This document shows positions 17,060 through 25,245 of a DNA stretch of 64,000 nt, one piece after another (position 1 is the first letter of the stretch; each line of letters opens with the position of its first letter). The notes beneath the pieces were generated by a model. The model did no database searches. It saw nothing but the letters and a program-made list of their open reading frames with translations, and had not been told where the DNA came from. Made by a program: the position numbers and the translations under genes. Origin of the DNA: an uncultured Alistipes sp. (GTDB lineage Bacteria; Bacteroidota; Bacteroidia; Bacteroidales; Rikenellaceae); assembly GCA_900546065.1 (NCBI GenBank), contig URBK01000011.1, positions 29,657-93,656 of the forward strand, given 5' to 3'.

Positions 17060-18097
17060 TTACTTGCTCTGCTCCTCGGCCGGTTTCTCGGCCTCGGCTG
17101 CGGGAGCCTCCGTCTTTGCGGGCTCATTGCCCACCTTCACATCCAGAAGCTCAACCTTGAACTCGAGAGCCTCGTTCGGGCCGATCATGCCCGAACCGTA
17201 GGTGCCGTAAGCCAGATCCGACGGTATCCAGAGCGTAATCTGACCGCCCTTGCCGATAAGCTGCAGGCCCTCGGTCCAGCCCTTGATCACACCGTTGAGC
17301 GGGAACTCGGTCGACGCACCGCGCTCGTACGACGAATCGAATACCTGACCGTCCATGAACTTACCCTCGTAGTTCACCTCGACCTTGTCCGTAGCCTTGG
17401 GCTTGATGGCAGAGTCGCCCTCGCGGTCGATACGGTAGAGCAGGCCGCTCTCGGTCTTCTGCACGCCGCTCTGCTTCTCGATCGAAGCGAGCCACTCCTC
17501 CGAAGCCTTCTTGTTCTCGGCCGGACGCTTTACCATGAAGTAGGTCTGCATGTGCATTGCCGCAACATTGGGGCTAATGACGGGCTCGGCACCCGTATAG
17601 GCATCCTTGAAGCCCTGAACGAACCAATAGGTCTTGATCGGCAGACGCGAGCCGCGCAGACGCGAACCCATGTCGGCACCGTAAGCCTCCGACACCTCCT
17701 TACGCTCGGCATCGTTCTCGAAGATATCCACCTCCTTGGGATCGAGCGGTGCAGCCGTCGAATCCTGCATGCGCTTGCGAGCCTCCTCGTCGAGTTTCTG
17801 CAGGCGGGCAGGACGCTTGTTGCCGAAGAAGTCCTCCAGCACGGCCGTGGCATCCTCACTCTTCATACCCTTCTCCAGCAGGGCCTTCTCGGCGCTCGAA
17901 GCCATCAGATCGATGTCAAACTTCATCTCGGGAATATCTCCGGCGATACCCTGACCGATATTCATACCGATGGCATACGACAACGTATCCATCTCCGATT
18001 TGCTACCCTTAGAGATCATCGACGACGATTTTCCGCCGCACGAGACCATCACCGCCGCGCTTGCGAGCATGACGGCTGCAATCATCAATTTTTTCAT
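17060..18097 (-). CDS. FKBP-type peptidyl-prolyl isomerase lipoprotein
   Basis: 345 aa. The signal peptide has a lipobox at Cys20 (VMVSC). The N-terminal half is the FKBP_N helical dimerisation region (LSYAIGMNIGQGIAG). The FKBP domain at about 205-320 holds KVEVNYEGKFMDGQVFDSSYERG, IKGWTEGLQLIGKGGQITLWIPSDLAYG and FKVELLDV, the active-site core of the family. A low-complexity Glu/Ala/Pro tail ends the protein. It probably assists outer-membrane or secreted protein folding in the periplasm. It is the last of a three-gene minus-strand cluster with a second FKBP lipoprotein. Confidence 0.93.
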   Translation of the reverse strand: MKKLMIAAVMLASAAVMVSCGGKSSSMISKGSKSEMDTLSYAIGMNIGQGIAGDIPEMKFDIDLMASSAEKALLEKGMKSEDATAVLEDFFGNKRPARLQKLDEEARKRMQDSTAAPLDPKEVDIFENDAERKEVSEAYGADMGSRLRGSRLPIKTYWFVQGFKDAYTGAEPVISPNVAAMHMQTYFMVKRPAENKKASEEWLASIEKQSGVQKTESGLLYRIDREGDSAIKPKATDKVEVNYEGKFMDGQVFDSSYERGASTEFPLNGVIKGWTEGLQLIGKGGQITLWIPSDLAYGTYGSGMIGPNEALEFKVELLDVKVGNEPAKTEAPAAEAEKPAEEQSK

Positions 18098-18262
18098 CTT
18101 TACGTTAAAAATTTATCGTTTTACAACTTTCCGTACATATATCCAAATCGTGCGGGAACCGGCCTCACCATATTTACAGGGCCCACACATAAGGCGGACT
18201 CCGGCCTTACCTTTTCAATACAAGGCCGCCATATCTAAGGCCGTCACCGGCCGCACGCACCT

Positions 18263-18955
18263 CTATCGGCGGCGTTTGACCTCGACCACCTCCACTTCGT
18301 ATCGCAACATCTGGTTGGGCTTCACACCCAGCTCCTCGTTGCCCATGGCGCCGTAACCCAACGCCGAAGGTATCCACATGATAAGTTTGCCGCCCTCGCC
18401 CACGAGCTGCACACCCTCGCCCAAACCGTCCGTCAGCCGGTTGACAGCCGCACGGAGCGTATCGCCACGCTCGTATGAGGAGTATATCTGCCCGCCGTCT
18501 ATCGACTCGATGGTGTAACGTATGGCAACCGTATCGCGGTTGCTCGTCACGGCACGGTTCATGTCGCCCAGCTCCTCAACCTTGTACGTAAGGCCGCTGC
18601 GCGTGCGTACGATGTCGCGGTCCGACTTCTCGAGATCCGACAGGTACTGCTCCTCATAGGCGCGCGTACGTTCATAGGCCCCGTAGTTCATATAGGCAAG
18701 GAAGTATGTCTTGGCATCCTCGGCCGAGAGCATCTCACGGCCCGAGAGGGCGTCGTCGATGGCGGCGCACACGACCTCGGGACGCAGCGTCGAGTCCATC
18801 TTCATGATGTTGTATGCGATGTTCATACCCACCACATAAGACAACGAATCGGTCTGGTCGTTCAGCGTCAGACCGCTCTCGCGGCTGCACGACACCATGG
18901 CCGACAAGGCCGACAAACCTACGGCCGCAACGACCGTATATAGATATCCTTTCAT
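18263..18955 (-). CDS. FKBP-type peptidyl-prolyl isomerase lipoprotein (short paralog)
   Basis: 230 aa from the ATG at 18955 (MKGYLYT); a TTG two codons upstream is less likely. Lipobox Cys23 (AMVSC). It shares LSYVVGMNIAYNI and the FKBP core (IRYTIESIDGGQIYSSYERGD, LGEGVQLVGEGGKLIMWIPSALGYG) with the neighbouring 345-aa FKBP, so the two arose by duplication. The start lies 2 nt after the stop of the ureohydrolase-like gene, implying translational coupling. Confidence 0.92.
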   Translation of the reverse strand: MKGYLYTVVAAVGLSALSAMVSCSRESGLTLNDQTDSLSYVVGMNIAYNIMKMDSTLRPEVVCAAIDDALSGREMLSAEDAKTYFLAYMNYGAYERTRAYEEQYLSDLEKSDRDIVRTRSGLTYKVEELGDMNRAVTSNRDTVAIRYTIESIDGGQIYSSYERGDTLRAAVNRLTDGLGEGVQLVGEGGKLIMWIPSALGYGAMGNEELGVKPNQMLRYEVEVVEVKRRR

Positions 18956-18957
18956 CT

Positions 18958-20016
18958 TCAACTCTTACACTTCTGTGAGCGCAAAGCCATACCGCACAGA
19001 CGATACAACATTCGCGCCGCAACCGCCGCATCGACATAATCCTCGACTTTTGGCACCACACCCGCCACATCGAATCCGGCGATACGGCGTCCCGACTCGA
19101 CCACGCGGTTGATCATATATAGCGCCTCGTCGAAACGCAGGCCTCCGGGTGCGGCATAGGGCGAATGGGGGCAATTCTCGATCGAGAGGGCCGAGATATC
19201 GAAATCGACATATACCGTCGAAGGCAGCTCGGATACGATCGCATCGCACACCTCACGCCACGACGCCCCGTCGAAACGCATCGAAGCCAAGCGGTCTGTA
19301 TCATAGAGGGCTATGCGCTCCGACTCGCGTGCCACGCGATGCTCCGTCGCCGAGAAGTCGCGCTGCGACACCTGCACTACGCGGCCGATACCCTCTACGT
19401 TCTTCAGCACGTTGTACATGAGCGACTCGCACGAATATTCGAATCCCTCGCAACGGGCCTTCAGACGGCATCGGGCATCCATGTGGAGGATACCGATCCC
19501 GGGCTCGCGCGCGGCCAGCGCCTCGATCAGCCCCTGCGGTGTGGAGTGGTCACCGCCCACAAGACCCACGACCTTGCCCTGCCGCAGCCACCCCTCCGAG
19601 ACGGCACGCACCGAGGCGACCATGTCGCGGCAGCCGTCATCGACACGCCGCTGACGGCGCGCGTAGTAGTCGTCGGCCAACTGTCCCATGATGCTTCCGC
19701 CCGAGGCGGCATACGAACGCAGTTTCTCGACGTCGGAGCGCAGAAGCTGCGACCGGTCCTGCAGCGTATAGTCCACGTCGTCAGTGGCAAAGCCCTTTTT
19801 CCACTCGTCGGGCGAGATGGGGTCGTATGGATCCATGCGCGCCGACACTTCGATTATGGCATCGGGGGCATACGACGCGACGGCCCCGGCCGGAGCCGTG
19901 GCATCCCACGGAACCGATACCAGCACCAGCTGCGACTGCTCGGGACTGCTCGGCACACCGAAGTAGTCACCCGCATCGGGATCCATCTGATTCAGCGTAT
20001 TATCCAACTCGGCCAT
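18958..20016 (-). CDS. Ureohydrolase-fold (arginase/agmatinase-like) protein lacking metal ligands
   Basis: 352 aa from ATG 20016 (MAELDNTLNQ); the longer reading starts upstream of the likely promoter. The fold is that of the arginase/agmatinase/formiminoglutamase family: VPWDATAPAGAVASYAPDAI, GLVGGDHSTPQGL (His157 present), DFDISAL (Asp271, Asp273 present) and PGGLRFDEA. The central metal motif D-A-H-x-D is instead D180-A-R-C-R184, and the Glu of the C-terminal EVxP motif is Gly (GFDVAGVVP). At least two Mn ligands are therefore replaced by Arg, so classical guanidine hydrolysis is unlikely. The flanking GFEYS...SLMYNVL segment remains intact, so the gene is not decaying randomly. It is the first gene of an operon with two FKBP lipoproteins. 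Automatic annotation would probably call it arginase. Confidence 0.8.
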   Translation of the reverse strand: MAELDNTLNQMDPDAGDYFGVPSSPEQSQLVLVSVPWDATAPAGAVASYAPDAIIEVSARMDPYDPISPDEWKKGFATDDVDYTLQDRSQLLRSDVEKLRSYAASGGSIMGQLADDYYARRQRRVDDGCRDMVASVRAVSEGWLRQGKVVGLVGGDHSTPQGLIEALAAREPGIGILHMDARCRLKARCEGFEYSCESLMYNVLKNVEGIGRVVQVSQRDFSATEHRVARESERIALYDTDRLASMRFDGASWREVCDAIVSELPSTVYVDFDISALSIENCPHSPYAAPGGLRFDEALYMINRVVESGRRIAGFDVAGVVPKVEDYVDAAVAARMLYRLCGMALRSQKCKS

Positions 20017-20034
20017 AACCTTAATCAATTGGGG

Positions 20035-20070
20035 CAAAGATACAAAAAAATCGTTTTTTGCGTATATTTG
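20035..20070. promoter_or_regulatory. Back-to-back -7 boxes for the ureohydrolase-like gene (minus) and pdxB (plus)
   Basis: The minus strand reads TATCTTTG at 20035-20042 and the plus strand TATATTTG at 20063-20070. They are only 20 bp apart, so the two promoters must share DNA. I see no clear -33 TTG for either. Confidence 0.5.
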
Positions 20071-20104
20071 CAATTCAATTTACACAAAAGTAACGATTCG
20101 CCAC

Positions 20105-21100
20105 ATGAAAATCGTAATCGACAACGCCATACCCTACATATCGGGAGTTCTGGAGCCATACGCCACGGTCGTATACCGTCCTGCCGCCGAGATCTCGCAT
20201 GAAGATGCCCTCGATGCCGACATGCTCATCATCCGCACGCGCACACGCTGCGACCGACACCTTCTGGAGGGTTCGCGCGTACGGCTCATAGCAACCGCCA
20301 CAATAGGATTCGACCATATCGACCTCGACTATTGCGCCGCGCACGGCATAGAGGTCGTAACGGCACAGGGGTGCAACGCCGCAGGCGTGCTGCAATGGGT
20401 CGGAGCGGCACTTGCGGCCCTCGCCGCCGACGAGGGGTGGCAGCCGCAGCAGAAGACTCTCGGCATCGTCGGCGTGGGTCATGTCGGAAGCCTTGTCGAA
20501 GAGTACGGACGCATGTGGGGATTCCGCATACTGCGATGCGACCCGCCGCGGCAGCAGCGCGAAGGTGGCGATTTCCTGCCGATAGAAGAGGTGGCGGCCG
20601 AGGCCGACATCCTCACCCTGCATACGCCGCTCGATGACACCACACGCCATCTGGCCGACAGCCGTCTTCTCAGTCTCATGCGTCCCGACGCCACGCTCAT
20701 GAACGCCGCACGCGGCGAGGTGGCCGACACGGCAGCTCTCGTCGAGGCACCGCAGCGTATGGTAATCGATGTCTGGGAGAACGAGCCCCGCATCGACCAC
20801 CGCCTTCTCGACAAGGCCTTCATCGCAACGCCCCACATTGCGGGCTACTCGGCACAGGGCAAGGCCAACGCCACGGCTGCCGTCGTACGGGCCGCAGCCC
20901 GACATTTCGCACTGCCCCTCGAAGGGTGGTATCCGCCGCAGGCCACGCCCGTCGAGCGTCGCCCCATAACGTGGGAACAGATGTGCCAAAGCATCGGACG
21001 ATATTTCGACATTGCGCAACAGACCCGCAGTCTCAAGGCCTCTCCCGAGACCTTCGAGTCGATGCGCAACAACTACCACCTGCGTCAGGAGTATTTTTAG
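20105..21100 (+). CDS. pdxB: Erythronate-4-phosphate dehydrogenase
   Basis: 331 aa. It belongs to the 2-hydroxyacid dehydrogenase superfamily and oxidises 4-phosphoerythronate in DXP-independent-salvage pyridoxal-5'-phosphate synthesis. The NAD-binding loop is GIVGVGHVGSLV. Catalytic Arg (NAARGEVAD), Glu (VWENEP) and His (TPHIAGYS) are all present. The opening KIVIDNAIPY and the PdxB C-terminal dimerisation region (after TPHIAGYS, about 85 residues) separate it from SerA-type paralogs. It is divergent from the ureohydrolase-like gene. Confidence 0.95.
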   Translation: MKIVIDNAIPYISGVLEPYATVVYRPAAEISHEDALDADMLIIRTRTRCDRHLLEGSRVRLIATATIGFDHIDLDYCAAHGIEVVTAQGCNAAGVLQWVGAALAALAADEGWQPQQKTLGIVGVGHVGSLVEEYGRMWGFRILRCDPPRQQREGGDFLPIEEVAAEADILTLHTPLDDTTRHLADSRLLSLMRPDATLMNAARGEVADTAALVEAPQRMVIDVWENEPRIDHRLLDKAFIATPHIAGYSAQGKANATAAVVRAAARHFALPLEGWYPPQATPVERRPITWEQMCQSIGRYFDIAQQTRSLKASPETFESMRNNYHLRQEYF

Positions 21101-21234
21101 GCTGTCGGAGCGCATATCATAGCCCGGTCGTTACACCGATTCCGGCGACGGCATCATATAGCCATTACAGCCGCGGCATCGTGCCGACGATGACGGCTTC
21201 GGACAGGAAGATTCGAAGTATGGCGTTTTTATAT

Positions 21235-21242
21235 TATATTTG
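21235..21242 (+). promoter_or_regulatory. -7 box for the pyrD-like gene
   Basis: TATATTTG, 56 nt before the ATG; the region 20 nt upstream reads only TTCG, a weak -33. The 198-bp gap before the gene shows nothing else. Confidence 0.5.
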
Positions 21243-21298
21243 TAAAAAATACGGCGCCCGACAAAAGCCTCCGACGGCGATGCGCGGGGCCAAACGAT

Positions 21299-22552
21299 AT
21301 GATTGATTCATTATTACAACCGTTCCGATTCTTCGCCGGATCAGACCTTTCGCTACGGCGCAAGCGTCTGTTCATGCGTGCGGCCGCCGCCACACCTCTC
21401 GGCACGTTCCTGCTGCGCAAACTCTACGCTCCGCCCATGCCCGAACTCGAGTGCGAAGCCTTCGGAATGAAATTCTCATCTCCGGTAGGCATAGCCGCAG
21501 GCTTCGACACCAACGGCAACATGATCGACGCCCTGAGCGCTTCGGGCTTCGGGTTCGTCGAGGTGGGATCGATAACGCCGCGCCCGCAGAGCGGCTCCGC
21601 CGCGCGGCGTCTGTACCGTCTCGAGGGAGACCACGCACTCATATACAACTCCGTCATCGAGAGTGCCGGTGTCGAACGCGTCATAGCCAACATCAAGCGC
21701 ACGCGCTGCCGCACCGTCATCGGCTGCAACATAGCCAAAAACCACGCCACCGACGAGCGTGACGCTCCGGCCGACTTCCTGCGTTCGTTCCGCTCGCTCT
21801 ACCAGTACGCCGACTACTTCACCGTCAACGTATGCGACAACTCGGCGCCCGAACCCTTCATCCCGCGCACCAAGGAGCAGGTCGAAGCCATCCTCGAACC
21901 GCTGTTCGAGTTCCGCCGCGGGCAGAACCAATACCGTCCCGTCCTGCTCAAGATATCGCCCGACCTGAGCGACGAGCAGATCGACCAGCTAACCGACATC
22001 ATGCTCACCATGCCGCTCGACGGACTTGTGGCGTGCGGCGGCACCACGGGCCGGTACGGACTTGAGAACTCCACGCGCGAGATACACTCTCTGGGCCGCA
22101 CGCCCGGCATCATGTGCGGTGCGCCGCTCAAGGCACGCGTCCTGCACATCGTATCACACATATCACACCGTACCAAAGGCGCCTGCCCCGTTATAGCCTG
22201 CGGCGGCATTGCCGATGCCGACGACGTGGAGGCCATGATCGGTGCGGGAGCGATACTCGTACAGATATGTTCGGAGTATATCTACGGCGGCGGCAGCGCC
22301 CTTCGGAAGATGCAGACCGAACTTGCCGAACGCGTACGCTGGGACCGTGCCGAGGCCGAAGGAGAGGAACGGCGCCGACAGCAGCAGGCACACCATCAGG
22401 CCCATCTGGCACAGCAGGCGGCAGAGGCGGAGGCAGAGGAGACCGCAAAGTCCGCAACGGCGGCAGAAAATAATGATACCGCCCGCAACGACAATCCGGG
22501 CGACACCAACAGGGACAGCGAGGGACGGGAAGATATCCGCAATAAGGCTTAA
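21299..22552 (+). CDS. PyrD-like (class 2 dihydroorotate dehydrogenase fold) protein with altered active site
   Basis: 417 aa. Overall similarity to quinone-type PyrD is plain: the N-terminal membrane-associating helices, FSSPVGIAAGFD, GFGFVEVGSITPRPQ, GCNIAKNHAT, LLKISPDLSDEQID and ACGGI. Several residues needed for orotate or flavin chemistry are changed. The Lys of AAGFDK is Thr71. The N-R-M-G-F-N-N stretch reads YNSVIES. The catalytic N-x-S-S-P-N motif reads N177-V-C-D-N-S182. The ATNT loop reads ACGG (245-248), and GGLSG reads PGIMCG. The general-base Ser and three substrate Asn are therefore missing, while Lys218 remains. Residues about 350-417 form an extra, highly charged, Gln/Glu/Asn-rich tail. 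It probably does not oxidise dihydroorotate. It lies 27 nt upstream of cinA and is probably co-transcribed with cinA-pncB. Confidence 0.8.
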   Translation: MIDSLLQPFRFFAGSDLSLRRKRLFMRAAAATPLGTFLLRKLYAPPMPELECEAFGMKFSSPVGIAAGFDTNGNMIDALSASGFGFVEVGSITPRPQSGSAARRLYRLEGDHALIYNSVIESAGVERVIANIKRTRCRTVIGCNIAKNHATDERDAPADFLRSFRSLYQYADYFTVNVCDNSAPEPFIPRTKEQVEAILEPLFEFRRGQNQYRPVLLKISPDLSDEQIDQLTDIMLTMPLDGLVACGGTTGRYGLENSTREIHSLGRTPGIMCGAPLKARVLHIVSHISHRTKGACPVIACGGIADADDVEAMIGAGAILVQICSEYIYGGGSALRKMQTELAERVRWDRAEAEGEERRRQQQAHHQAHLAQQAAEAEAEETAKSATAAENNDTARNDNPGDTNRDSEGREDIRNKA

Positions 22553-22579
22553 CAGCGAACACAAAAACAGAAGAATACA

Positions 22580-23842
22580 ATGATAAAGGCAACCATAATC
22601 ACCATAGGTGACGAGATCCTCATAGGACAAATCGTCGACACCAATTCGGTAAGCATAGCCAAGCAGCTCAACGCCGCAGGCATAACGGTAGCCGAGCGGC
22701 TCTCGGTCGGAGACGATGCCGCCCGCATCGAGGAGTCGCTGCGCCACGCTCTGGCGCAGTCGCAGGTGGTGATCCTGACGGGAGGCCTCGGCCCCACGAA
22801 GGACGACATAACCAAATTCACCCTCGCGCGCATCTTCTCGGCCCGCATGGTCGAGGACAAGGCGGTCGCGGAGCATGTACGTACGATGCTCGCGCGCCGC
22901 GGCATCGAGTTCAACGAGCTGAACCGCTCGCAGGCGCTCGTGCCCGACACCTGCACCGTACTTCCGAACCGTCACGGCACAGCTCCGGGCATGTGGTTCG
23001 AGACGGCCGAGGGCGGCGTTGTGGTATCGCTGCCGGGCGTACCCTTCGAGATGGAGCACCTGATGCAGGACGAGGTGATGCCTCGTCTGAAGCACCACTT
23101 CTCGCTCCATGCCAACATCCACCGCACGATGATCACGGCGGGACTTGCCGAGTCGATGCTCGCGGCCCGCATCGCCGACTGGGAGAACGCCCTGCCCAAG
23201 GGTATAAAGCTCGCATACCTGCCCTCGCCCAATGTTGTGCGCCTGCGACTGTCGGCATACGACGTGGAGGATGCCGACGCGACACGCAAGACAATAGACA
23301 ATCTGTTTGACCGTCTCTACGACATCATACCGCAATATATCGTCGGCTTCGAGGATGCCTCGGTGCAGGCGCTGGTACACAAACTCCTCACGGAGCGCGG
23401 ATTGACCCTCGCCACAGCAGAGAGCTGCACGGGCGGTGCCATCGCCTCGCGCTTCACGGCCATGGCCGGCGCCTCGGCATACTTCCTGCTCGGGGCCGTC
23501 ACATACAGCAACGAGGCCAAGCGCGACGTGCTGGGCGTAAACTATGATGACATCATGCGCTTCGGCGCCGTGAGCGAGACCGTCGCCCGACAGATGGCAG
23601 AGGGTGCGCGCCGCGTCTCGGGTGCCGACTACGCCGTAGCCACCACCGGTATTGCGGGCCCTACGGGAGGCACGGCCGAGAAACCCGTCGGCACGGTATG
23701 GTTCGCCGTAGCCACACCCACGCGTACCGTCAGCATGATGCGCGACTCGGGCACCGACCGCGGTCAGGTGATAAACCGCGCCTCGGCATACGCCATATCG
23801 ATGCTCTATGACGAGCTCAAACGCGACACCAAACAGAAATAA
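22580..23842 (+). CDS. cinA: CinA, nicotinamide-nucleotide amidohydrolase / ADP-ribose pyrophosphatase family
   Basis: 420 aa, full two-domain length. The N-terminal COG1058/MoCF-like domain (ATIITIGDEILIGQIVDTNS, VILTGGLGPTKDDITK) is followed by the C-terminal PncC-type deamidase domain (about 255-420; TLATAESCTGGAIASRFT, ATTGIAGPTGGT). The second domain converts NMN to nicotinate mononucleotide. The gene sits 19 nt upstream of pncB, which also feeds nicotinate mononucleotide synthesis, so the pair makes a pyridine-nucleotide salvage unit. Confidence 0.96.
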   Translation: MIKATIITIGDEILIGQIVDTNSVSIAKQLNAAGITVAERLSVGDDAARIEESLRHALAQSQVVILTGGLGPTKDDITKFTLARIFSARMVEDKAVAEHVRTMLARRGIEFNELNRSQALVPDTCTVLPNRHGTAPGMWFETAEGGVVVSLPGVPFEMEHLMQDEVMPRLKHHFSLHANIHRTMITAGLAESMLAARIADWENALPKGIKLAYLPSPNVVRLRLSAYDVEDADATRKTIDNLFDRLYDIIPQYIVGFEDASVQALVHKLLTERGLTLATAESCTGGAIASRFTAMAGASAYFLLGAVTYSNEAKRDVLGVNYDDIMRFGAVSETVARQMAEGARRVSGADYAVATTGIAGPTGGTAEKPVGTVWFAVATPTRTVSMMRDSGTDRGQVINRASAYAISMLYDELKRDTKQK

Positions 23843-23861
23843 CCCACACACATAAACCGAC

Positions 23862-25019
23862 ATGTACGTACAATCAATCCTCGACACCGATCTCTACAAG
23901 TTCACCACGTCGTACGCCTATTTCAAGCTCTTCCCTCAGGCCGAGGGAACATTCGTCTTCCATGACCGCGACGATACGGTCTACGACCAGAATTTTGTGG
24001 ATGACCTGCGTCGGGCTTTCGACGAGTTGGGCCGCCTCGCCCTCACCGACGAGGAGTTCGACTACATGGTAGCCAACTGCCGCTTCATCCCGCAGAACTA
24101 CTTCGAGTGGCTACGCGGCTTCCGCTTCGACCCCAAACGCATCTCTACGTGGATCGACGAGCACGGACACCTCCACATCGAAGCCTCGGACTTCATGTAC
24201 AAGGTGACCCTCTACGAGATCGCCGTGCTCACAACGGTCTCGGCGCTGCGCAACAGCACCCACGCGGCCGACATGAGCGGAGTGATGACGCGCCTGAAGG
24301 AGAAGATCGCCCTCTCGAATGCCGAGCACCTCCTCTTCTCGGACTTCGGCACGCGTCGCCGCTTCTCGTTCGAGGTGCACCGCGCCGTCATGGAGTACAT
24401 ACGTCGCGAGGCCCGATACTGCGCCGGCACGTCGAACTGCTATCTGGCCATGAAGCTCGGGATGAAGATGATAGGCACCTATCCCCACGAACTGCCCATG
24501 TTCATCGCCGCCGTCAACGGAGGCCCGCGTCAGGCAAACTATCTGGCCATGGAGCATTGGGTCAACGTATATGACGGTTACCTCGGCATAGCCCTTACGG
24601 ACAGCTTCGGCTCGGAGGTCTTCTTCAAGAACTTCTCGAAGAAGCACGCCTCGCTCTTCGACGGCGTGCGTCAGGATTCGGGCGACCCGCTGCGTTTCAT
24701 CGACATGGCCGTGGCCCGCTACCGCGAACTCGGCATCGACCCCATGACCAAGACCATCATCTTCAGCGACGCGCTCGACTTCCCCCGCGCCGCCGAGATA
24801 CAGAAGGCGTGCGAGGGGCGCATACGCTGCTCGTTCGGTATCGGCACCAACATCACCAACGACACGGGTTACCCGCCATGCAATATCGTGATGAAGCTCT
24901 CGACTTGCCGCATGAACGACAAACAGCAGACCCGCAAGTGCGTGAAGCTCTCCGACGTGGAGGGCAAGGCCATGGGCGACCCCGCCGAGATCGAACTCTA
25001 CCGCCGCCTGCTCGAATAA
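23862..25019 (+). CDS. pncB: Nicotinate phosphoribosyltransferase
   Basis: 385 aa, normal bacterial length. It makes nicotinate mononucleotide from nicotinate and PRPP with ATP stimulation. It opens with the family sequence SILDTDLYKFTTSYAYFKLFPQ. Other signatures are FSDFGTRRRFSFEVHRAV, AGTSNCYLAMKLGMKMIGTYPHE (the His region autophosphorylated in PncB), ALTDSFGSEVFF and GVRQDSGDPLRFID. It follows cinA by 19 nt, and the terminator at 25126 closes the unit. Confidence 0.97.
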   Translation: MYVQSILDTDLYKFTTSYAYFKLFPQAEGTFVFHDRDDTVYDQNFVDDLRRAFDELGRLALTDEEFDYMVANCRFIPQNYFEWLRGFRFDPKRISTWIDEHGHLHIEASDFMYKVTLYEIAVLTTVSALRNSTHAADMSGVMTRLKEKIALSNAEHLLFSDFGTRRRFSFEVHRAVMEYIRREARYCAGTSNCYLAMKLGMKMIGTYPHELPMFIAAVNGGPRQANYLAMEHWVNVYDGYLGIALTDSFGSEVFFKNFSKKHASLFDGVRQDSGDPLRFIDMAVARYRELGIDPMTKTIIFSDALDFPRAAEIQKACEGRIRCSFGIGTNITNDTGYPPCNIVMKLSTCRMNDKQQTRKCVKLSDVEGKAMGDPAEIELYRRLLE

Positions 25020-25125
25020 CATCCATTGGGGCCTCAAAGGCAGACGATCAATCGAACGGACATTTTCATTTACCGGAAAGATCGCTGCCGCACCCTCATA
25101 AATACGTAATACACAAAGACTTTAA

Positions 25126-25157
25126 GCAACACCTCGCAATACGTGGTGTCGCTTTTT
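25126..25157 (+). terminator. Terminator of the cinA-pncB unit
   Basis: GCAACACC (25126-25133) / GGTGTCGC (25145-25152), one mismatch, followed by TTTTT. Confidence 0.75.
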
Positions 25158-25179
25158 CATTTATCCGCACTATTATGTA

Positions 25180-25210
25180 TTGCATAATAATTATTAATTT
25201 CATATATTTG
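25180..25210 (+). promoter_or_regulatory. Promoter of the S41 peptidase gene
   Basis: TTG (25180-25182), 20 nt, TATATTTG (25203-25210), 35 nt before the ATG. Confidence 0.8.
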
Positions 25211-25245
25211 CAATACAAGGAAGCAATCATTAAACACTACCAACA

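Noticed and set aside
22163..23887. 574-aa open frame on the minus strand opposite the pyrD-like and cinA genes
   Set aside because: Antisense shadow spanning two unrelated genes.
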